From Ahaetulla prasina (lineage: Eukaryota; Chordata; Lepidosauria; Squamata; Colubridae): 64,000 bases of DNA. The translations under genes and the position numbers were made by a program. The notes under the pieces were generated by a model, which did not search any database, was not told the DNA's origin, and worked only from the letters and a program-made list of their open reading frames with translations. Of this stretch, positions 56,607 through 64,000 are shown piece after piece; positions within the stretch are counted from its first letter, which is position 1; each line of letters starts with the position of its first letter. The stretch lies in NCBI RefSeq assembly GCF_028640845.1, contig NC_080541.1, positions 33,123,435 to 33,187,434 of the forward strand, in the 5' to 3' direction.

Positions 56607-58119
56607 GATTGGGCCAAAGAAGCCCTCCATCAAGGAACTGAACAACTGCAGACTAGTTGCTCTAACGTCTATAGTTATGAAAACCTTTGAAAAGCTAGTG
56701 CTGTCTCACTTGAAAACCATCACGGATCAACTGTTACACCCCCTGCAATTTGCATACCGAGCAAATAGATCAACAGATGATGCTGTTAATATGGCTCTGC
56801 ACTACATTCTACAACATCTTGAATCTCAAAGACCTACGCAAGGGTCCTCTTTGTAGACTTTAGTTCAGCATTCAACACCCTCATTCCAAACATTCTTCTA
56901 ACTAAGCTAAACCAGCTAGCAGTACCTGAACTCACTTGTAAATGGATCATAAGCTTCCTAACAGACAGGAAGCAGCAGGTGAAGCTAAGCAGAATCACAT
57001 CAGTTACCTGTACAATTAGCACAGGGGCCCCACAAGGCTGTGTGCTCTCGCCACTTTTCTTCTCTCTATATACCAATGACTGTCTCTCAAACGATCCATC
57101 TGTTAAACTTCTGAAGATCACAGATGACACAACAGTGATCGGTCTCATTCAAGACAATGATAAATCCACATACAGATGGGAGGTTGAAGAACTAGCCTCA
57201 TGGTGCGACCAGGACAATCTGGAACTGAGCACACTCAAAACCGTAGAAATGGTGGAGGACTTTAGGAGAAACCCTCCCATACTACCACCTTTTACAATAC
57301 TAGACAACACAGTATCAACAGTAAAGAACTTCAAATTTCTAGATTCTACCATATCTCATGACCTAAAATGGACAGCTAACATCAAAAACGTCATCAAAAA
57401 AGCACAACAAAAAATGTTCTTTCTACGCCAACTCAGAAAGCTCAAACTGCCCAAGGAACTGCTGTTCCAGTTCTACAGAGGAATTGTTGAGTCTGTCATC
57501 TGCACCTCTATAACTGTCTGATTCTGTTCCGCAACCCAACAAGACAGACACAGACTTCAGAGGATAATTAGAACTGCAGAAAAAACAATTACTTCCAACC
57601 TGCCTTCCATTGAGGACCTGTATACTGCACGAGTCAAAAAGAGGGCTGTGAAAATAGTTACAGACCCCTCACATCCTGGACATAAACTGTTTCAACTCCT
57701 ACCCTCAAAATGACGCTACAGAGCACTGCATACCAGAACAACTAGACACAAGAACAGTTTTTTCCTAAATGCCATCACTCTGCTAAACAAATAATTTCCT
57801 CAACACTGTCAAACTAGTTACTAAGTCTGCATTACTATTAATCATCTCATCGTTTCTATCACCCATCTTCTCCCACTTATGACTGTATGACTGTAACCTT
57901 GTTGCTGGTATCCTTAAGATTTATATTGACTGTTTCCCTATGACTATCATTAAATGTTATACTTTAGAATTCTTGACAAATATCTTTTCTTTTATGTACT
58001 CGAAGAGTGTATGCACCAAGACAAATTCCTTGTGTGTCCAATCACATTTGGCCAATAAAGAATTCTATTCTATTCTATTCTATTCTATTCTATTCTATTC
58101 TATTCTATTCTATTCTATT
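56607..58119 (+). pseudogene. Snake1/CR1-L3-type LINE ORF2 with (ATTCT)n tail
   Basis: This is the longest copy of the family. It encodes PKKPSIKELNNCRLVALTSI, LQFAYRANRSTDDAVNMAL, then after a frameshift near 56830 VDFSSAFNTLIPN. Next come TGAPQGCVLSPLFF and ITDDTTVIGL near 57118 (the usual A of ADD is T, catalytic Asp pair kept), then FFLRQLRKLKLPKELLFQFY. A TGA replaces a conserved Trp near 57520 and another TGA follows the LLPSK motif near 57712. Then DPSHPGHKLFQLLPS, RTTRHKNSFF, a 3' UTR and the pentamer tail. It is 5' truncated and carries at least three lesions. Confidence 0.9.
58062..58119. repeat. (ATTCT)n pentamer tail
   Basis: About 11 perfect units directly joined to the LINE 3' end CCAATAAAGA. 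Confidence 0.95.
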
Positions 58120-58700
58120 GTGAAACTTTTTTGTAAAGTTTTGCCCTGACCTAGAATTGGCTAATAAGACAAGTTTTCTTCACCAAACAAAATTCATCAC
58201 CCCTGTGTTTAGAATACAATTTATTCCAGGTATTAGGTCACTGTTCTGCACCATAAATTAAATCCAGGCCAGGTCAACTACATAATGGAGCTCAGAAAGG
58301 ACTGCCAGGCTATTCCAGAATGATACCATGGAATAAATTATAAAGAGTAAGTTTCCCTCGCTTCCCGGAGAGCAACAGTGTCCTTATTTAAAGAACACCT
58401 GTCAATCACTGAAATTCATTCTCCCTTTCCTTCCTATTGTATCATTTTCAATAAAAGATGAAAGGTTGTTTTGTTTTCCTTTGCTTTGGCATCAGTTTAA
58501 GCACCCAACAGTTCTAAACCAAAGGGATGTAGATGAGTTTCATTTAAACCCAGAATCTGAACCCAGAGCTGAACAGTCATGCTTATCCATTCTAGTTGGG
58601 GAAGTGAAAATTGGTTCTGATGTTGGCCTTTAGGACCTGTGGCTTGGCTGAATCAGCCTTCCTACTTACTGAAATGATGTTTTGCGAGGCTGCCTGCTAC
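58120..58700. other. No recognisable feature
   Basis: Unique DNA. Confidence 0.5.
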
Positions 58701-58708
58701 ATTCACAC

Positions 58709-58997
58709 CAGTGGTGGGTTTCAAATTTTTTTACTACCGGTTCTGTGGGTGTGGCTTGGTGGGCATGGCTTAATGGGTATGGCAGGGGAAGAAAACTGTA
58801 AAATCTCCATTCCCACCCCACTCCAAGGAAAGGTTACTGCAAAATCCCCATTTCTTCCCAATCAGCTGGGACTTGGGAGGCAGAGAATAAATGGGGGCGG
58901 GGCCAGTCACAATTTTTATTACCAGTTCTCTGAACTACTCAAAATTTCCGCTACCAGTACTCTGTAACTGGTCAGAACCTGCTGAAACCCACCTCTG
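58709..58997 (+). mobile_element. hAT-type MITE, TSD 7 of 8
   Basis: CAGTGGTGGGTTTCAAA at the left, CTGAAACCCACCTCTG at the right. The flanks are ATTCACAC (58701-58708) and ATTCACAT (58998-59005). It is the same length and subtype as 44180-44468, including the ATCAGCTGGGACTTGGGAGG section. Confidence 0.92.
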
Positions 58998-59005
58998 ATT
59001 CACAT

Positions 59006-62000
59006 GTTAAAACCACCTTGCACCCATCCTCTGACACTGGATTCTGCATTTAAAATTTCTCCACTACAATAGAAAAAATAGTACAAGTAGAAATTCACTA
59101 GCAATGCAATCCCATCAATATCAGTTCAGAAAAACCCTTTTATTTTTACCAGGCTTTGCTTCCACACAGAATTATAGCTGAAATTTCTAAAAGGGCAAAT
59201 TTGTCCTGGGCCTAGGAGGGAAAGGCCACTTTATAGAGAACACTGTGCATGACAAATGAACACCTGGATTTGTAGAAAATATTCGTTTCAGAGATGACTA
59301 CAAGTAGGCCATTTTCCCCCCAAAAAAATCTGCAGGGAGTGTGTGTGTGATCGGTTCTCTCTGCAATTTGTGAAAAATGCTATTAAAATCCTGAAATAAT
59401 AACTGAGTGGTGCATAATTACATATCATTATATTCCAATTCTCTGTTGAACAAAGTATATGTGCACTGCACACATACACACTTTGAAGGTTTATGGAAAG
59501 TTAATATGTGTAGTTGGTAATTTTCCCCTTTTCCCTCCCTCCCTCTCTCTCCCTCTCTCTCCCTCTCTCTCTCTCTCCAGTACAGGAGTTCCTTGGATAA
59601 CACAGATGTCACATGCAATTAAATTAATGTTGTGGGCACAGCTGCTTTGTCAAGAAGCAAGATAAAAGGAAACAATTACCTAATTGAAGAGAATATTTTA
59701 TTTACCTTGCTGGACGACTTACAGCACATTGACTCATCCAATGCCAACGGGATTTTTTTCCCCTCCTCCCTGGGTGTGAGGGCAGGTTTTGCTTACACAC
59801 ATGTACTGCTGGGAAGCATTATCTGAAATGATGAAGTAGAGGAAGTGAAGCAGACAAGAACATTTTGCAAAGAAAACAGTGCCTTCCACCCCCTCCTCCC
59901 CAGCTTGTCTTCCTCACCTTCATAGCTTTAGCTTGATTGTTCTTAGGCTGTTGGATGGAATTTAGAAAATTCAAACAGTCTTCTCTACTGTTCAGCATGA
60001 ATACCATAAACCACATCACTTGGTAAGGAAAGCCATACTTCAGGACCTCACAATGAGGTATCTATTACCAGGAGCTCTCAGAAAATGTTCTTTTAATTGG
60101 CTACATTTATCTTTAATCCCTGTTTTGACAGAAAGTCTAACATAACCATATATTACAAATACAAGTCCTCCTCAAAAGCTAGCTAATTTTTGTGTTTGAC
60201 AGAGTCATTTAGAAAAAAATAACTTTGACCTTTGGGAACTTAAGGGAGGGAGAAGGAATATCTGACATGATGTCATTATAGCAGAACTTTTAAAAAGTAA
60301 GACGTACAGTGGCATCTGTGTGTGCAAAACCCCAAACAATTCTTAGTACAGCTCTTTAAACGTGGCCATCAAACAGTAATAAGACCTTTGGGCCTTGACT
60401 CAGGCAGCTGCAAAATCACGTTAAGTAATTTCTATAAGTACCACAGCCATTATAAAGCTGATTAAAGTTTACCTACATTTCATTCCTCAAGTGTTTGGAA
60501 CAAGAACTGACAAACCAGATGCTTATGGATCATGCATGCTGGATATATTCCACAAAGCACAGCTGTTGCCATGGAAACAATGGGGTAAACAGGACCACTA
60601 GTGCCTAATTCTTCGCAAAATAGTTCATTCATGTATCTTTGCCAATCTAAGCAAAATTCATATGAATATTCCTTTAAAGGCCATTTTCTTCTCTCCCCAA
60701 AGCCAAGTGTTTTGATTTGCATGGAACATTTAAAGGCTATGACTTTTTTAATCTTGTCTTGACTGTTGCTCCTTTCCATTGTGACATGTTTATATTAATT
60801 TTATTAAAGATTACAATTAAACAGTCCATCATGACATTTTTTTTAAAAAAAATGGAATTTAAAAAATTGAATTGGAAGAAGGGACATTTTTCCCTCTCCA
60901 ACATTTAATGACAAAAAAGGAAGAATGAATGAATGAATGATGATGATATAATAAAATATTATATTAAAATCTGAAATAAAGACTATAAATTCATATATCT
61001 CTTACACAACAGATAGAACATGCTAATTTTGCCCCCACATTGTAACTGTGGTCTTAACCATTTTGGTGGCTTCCAAAGAGCTATTGCTTAATGTGTTTAT
61101 TAATAATAATTATTAATTAATATTGCTTAATCTTTCTTTCACAAGCATAAAGCCATAATGTCACACTCTGAGAAGAATGTAAAGATCAAAGAATGTACAG
61201 TTAAGTTTAAATTTTATCCATGGTCACTTTCCAGATTTTTGCCTATTATTCTGTGCAATTAATTTGTAATTTATGTGATTTTTCATAAAGCACTAGAAAT
61301 TCCACATTGTTAATTTGTTTCCATAACATATATACTTCTGTATGTAATTTTGGTAATTATATAGTGAAACTGTTCGACTAGGATTGTGGAGGCCCAGGCT
61401 GAAGTCTTCACATGATTGTGGAATTCATTGGATGCCTTAAAATCAATTACATCAAATGAGCCCACTATTCCTAGTTGAGGTTTTTTACCTGAACCAGAAT
61501 TTACTTTCCCAACTTCACTCCCACACAAAAAGGTAGAAGAAATACAAGTACAACATTGCCACATTTTTAAGGAAACAGTCATCCTTGAACTAGATGCCAA
61601 AAAATATATAGCATTATTTATTTCTATTGTGTAAGCTGTGATTCCATTTGGGGGGGAAAAATCTGCCGGAAAAGTGACAAAGGGATTGTTCTTGTGGGTT
61701 GTCATTAGCACTAATCCGACGGAAGAATTTCAGAGCTCTTCTATGTTTGGATTTATCCACACATCTATCACTCAGTCCACATTACATGGTACAATAAGCC
61801 TGCTATTGTCCCTGACATTTACCTCACAGAACTACATCATGTGGGATTCGTACCCCTACATATTCCCAAAACTAATGAACATCCTTTGGAGGCTTGTCTG
61901 GAATTATATTTCCTGAAAACTAACATATGGGTTTAAAGAGGTCCTCATGGATCTCCTGCCCTTCTCCCTTCTTGAATCTTGATGGGTTTATCTGGCAAAA

Positions 62001-62329
62001 ACAGGCAATATTAGCAGCAGTAACACCAGCCCCTTAAACAGCAATGGATGGCTAACTACAATACTAATGAGTAGTGAGCCTTCCAGAGGTTGTTATAAGT
62101 GCCCCAGTGCTGATAACATCCTGGCCAAGTTGTAAGGTTTTTTAAAATACTGTTAAAATCATGAGATACTAGAAAGATGCTGTCTGCTTACAGAATGCAG
62201 AAAAAGCAAACATTCATTTATACCCACTTTTCTCTAACGGAGTATCCTCTGTGTTATTTTTAAGCCAAAAATCCTGCTAATTATGTTAGATAGTCACTGC
62301 ACAGTGTTTCTTTCAATTTCTTCGGACCT
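59006..62329. other. Longest stretch without clear transposons; no gene confirmed
   Basis: Contains a (CCCT/CT)n pyrimidine repeat at 59532-59578, a (GAAT)n-(GAT)n run at 60922-60948 and otherwise unique sequence. The 133-residue minus-strand frame at 61711-61310 is open but shows no motif; its length is within chance for this base composition. The lack of repeats between about 59590 and 62300 could mean selective constraint, but this is only inference. Confidence 0.45.
59532..59578. repeat. (CT)n/(CCCTCT)n pyrimidine repeat
   Basis: Alternating CCCTCTCTCT units, pyrimidine only. Confidence 0.95.
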
Positions 62330-62623
62330 TTAAGCGCGAGCTCAAGACCTTCTTTTTTCACCAAGCGGGGCTGGCCTAATTGATTGATTAATTTTAACAC
62401 TGTGGGTTTTTAGTGGGCTTTTAATAGGGGTCTTAATCTATTTTGTAATTTTGTAATTTTCTTATTTAATATTTTTAACATACAGCTATTGAATTAGATT
62501 TTTAACTGGATATTGTATTTTAAAAATTTTTGATTATTGGTGTTTTATTTTGCTGTACACCGCCTTGAGTCTTCGGAGAAGGGCGGTATAAAAATTTGAA
62601 AAATAAATAAATAAATAAATAAA
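62330..62623 (+). pseudogene. L2-clade LINE 3' end
   Basis: The last ORF2 codons (RTFKRELKTFFFHQAGLA) are followed by the 3' UTR, the terminal TACACCGCCTTGAGTCTTCG...GGGCGGTATAAAAAT hairpin and an (AAAT)n tail. The CTTCGGAG loop is identical to that in the SINE tails at 15661, 49944 and 54746. Confidence 0.87.
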
Positions 62624-64000
62624 CAATACACTGTAAAGTCAACCAAAGGATGTAAAATATAAGGTTTGGAGTAAAAGGTACCCCAAAATGGGAACAACCA
62701 AACTCTGCACAAAGAGTACCTTGAATCACATAAGAGCCTTTAACTATGACTGATTTCCTCTGGGGCAGTTTTCTCTACTACTTTGGAATTGTTCTGTTAT
62801 GTTGTGGAAGGCAGCTCTAGAGAGGTGTGACCTCATTTCTTATAGCAATTAGCTACCTTTCCTTTGTGTTGTATATATAAAGTTTCTCTTCACAACTAGC
62901 AGAGTTGTTGAGGCCAGAATCAAGCTGATAATTTAAGTTTCTTAGATTTTTTTTTTTACGTGCAGCATCTGAACATAGCATACATTCCACTACATCTAAC
63001 CACCTAAAGACAGATTACCACTGTTTATAAAAGCAATTTATCTTTTGTTCCACATGATTTCTTGGGCCAAGATGTATAAAACATTACTTTTGTTTCTATA
63101 AAGAATAAAGATAATAATTATTTTTCTTTACTTTGCTTTAAGGTAATACATTTTTTTTTAATTGTCCCTTTCTCATTCTTGAATTTGCTACAAATTGAAA
63201 TTTTCCAGGTGTTTTGTAAGCAACATAAATATTGAGAGAAGTTATTTCCTACCTGTAGTGCAGCTGAAATTCTTTGTTTTCAAACATAACATGCCTGCTT
63301 TTGAAGTAGGAGGCAACCACTCCATACTTCTTTAACAGGATATCAACATGACTAAGCGAATGAAAACAAAGGATGAAGCAGTTTCCAGAAAAGGGAGTCC
63401 ATTTCTCCTATAACATAAATAACTAATACTGATATATCAAAAACATGTCAAGAAGTTAATAAGAGCCCATGTAGGCTCTTATTAACATATGCTTGAGACT
63501 CAGGAGATTTTACAACCAATATTAAGAACAGCCTTTTCTCTGGAATGAATTACTTCTGTTCCATATAGCTTTTTCCTTTGAGTGATAAATACAGGAAATG
63601 CTGGTGCTGCTTCAATTGGTATTTGTGGAAATAATATTGGACTCAAGAATCCCTGGGTTCAAGTCACACCTAGAGAATGTCAGCCAATCAACATATAAAA
63701 TTTAAACAAAGCCGATATTTGCTTTTTCATGAAACCATAAGCATCATTTTGATGCTTGAAAACAAATCTGTATGCATATCTGAAAGGCATGAATTTAGCC
63801 TTCTTTCAAAAACCATTAGCATTGTATTTATAAGGAGCCATATAAGAAATAGTTAGAATAACTATTTTTTTTTAGCATATGGTGGTGTTACCTTAGCCAG
63901 AAGACTATAATGCTAATGATGAGTAGTAGTTTGGCTGCCAATTTTACTAGCTCTTTTGTGGTACACACTCATGCACTTTCCAAGGTGTATCATAAGAGGA
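62624..64000. other. No gene; possible MIR-like trace at 63640-63690
   Basis: Unique AT-rich DNA. CTCAAGAATCCCTGGGTTCAAGTC near 63644 looks like a tRNA-SINE B-box region but is too short to assign. Confidence 0.35.

Noticed and set aside
61310..61711. 133-residue minus-strand frame as a gene
   Set aside because: No recognisable motif, and a frame of this length is expected by chance in 64 kb at this base composition.
1..64000. CRISPR arrays, bacterial operons, phage or plasmid features
   Set aside because: None seen; all regularly spaced repeats are microsatellites or transposon tails in a vertebrate context.

Overview
The window looks like intergenic or intronic DNA from a squamate reptile, most likely an advanced snake. 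The evidence is its set of repeats: Bov-B (RTE) LINEs, CR1 and L2 LINEs, a snake-type CR1-like LINE whose 3' end runs into (AATAG)n pentamers, a full-length vertebrate L1, tRNA-derived SINEs with L2-like tails, a 5S-rRNA-derived SINE, and many hAT and Tc1/mariner MITEs. I found no convincing host protein-coding gene, no functional tRNA or rRNA gene, and no CRISPR array. Almost every long open frame lies inside a transposon, a simple repeat, or the antisense of one.

Layout. 0-8 kb: a palindromic Penelope-like element, a LINE 3' end, Bov-B, three hAT MITEs with 8-bp target-site duplications (TSDs), and an (AATAG)n array. 8-16 kb: a GAA/GAG triplet tract inside a broken MITE, a SINE nested in a mariner MITE, two L2 pieces, a large foldback structure and a SINE. 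16-23 kb: mostly unique AT-rich DNA with CR1 and Snake1-type LINE pieces. 22987-28880: a full-length but frameshifted L1 with an 18-bp TSD. 29-37 kb: hAT and mariner MITEs, an L2 interrupted by (TTTA)n, a solo LTR with a 5-bp TSD and a 5S-type SINE. 38-44 kb: three LINE copies, an LTR fragment and Bov-B. 44-50 kb: a cluster of hAT MITEs, a MIR-like SINE, a Gypsy RNase H relic and a second solo LTR containing a SINE. 51.5-58 kb: a truncated L1 nearly identical to the first, more hAT MITEs, a third palindrome and a long Snake1-type LINE. 58-64 kb: mostly unique sequence, one hAT MITE and an L2 3' end.

The elements relate to one another in three main ways. SINE tails copy the L2 3' end, which suggests mobilisation by L2 machinery. 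LINE 3' ends seed pentamer and tetramer microsatellites. DNA-transposon MITEs with intact TSDs show recent non-autonomous activity. The most unusual signal is the family of three palindromic elements, each flanked by a 13-bp TSD. Their arms carry hammerhead-ribozyme-like cores, which points to Penelope-like retroelements.
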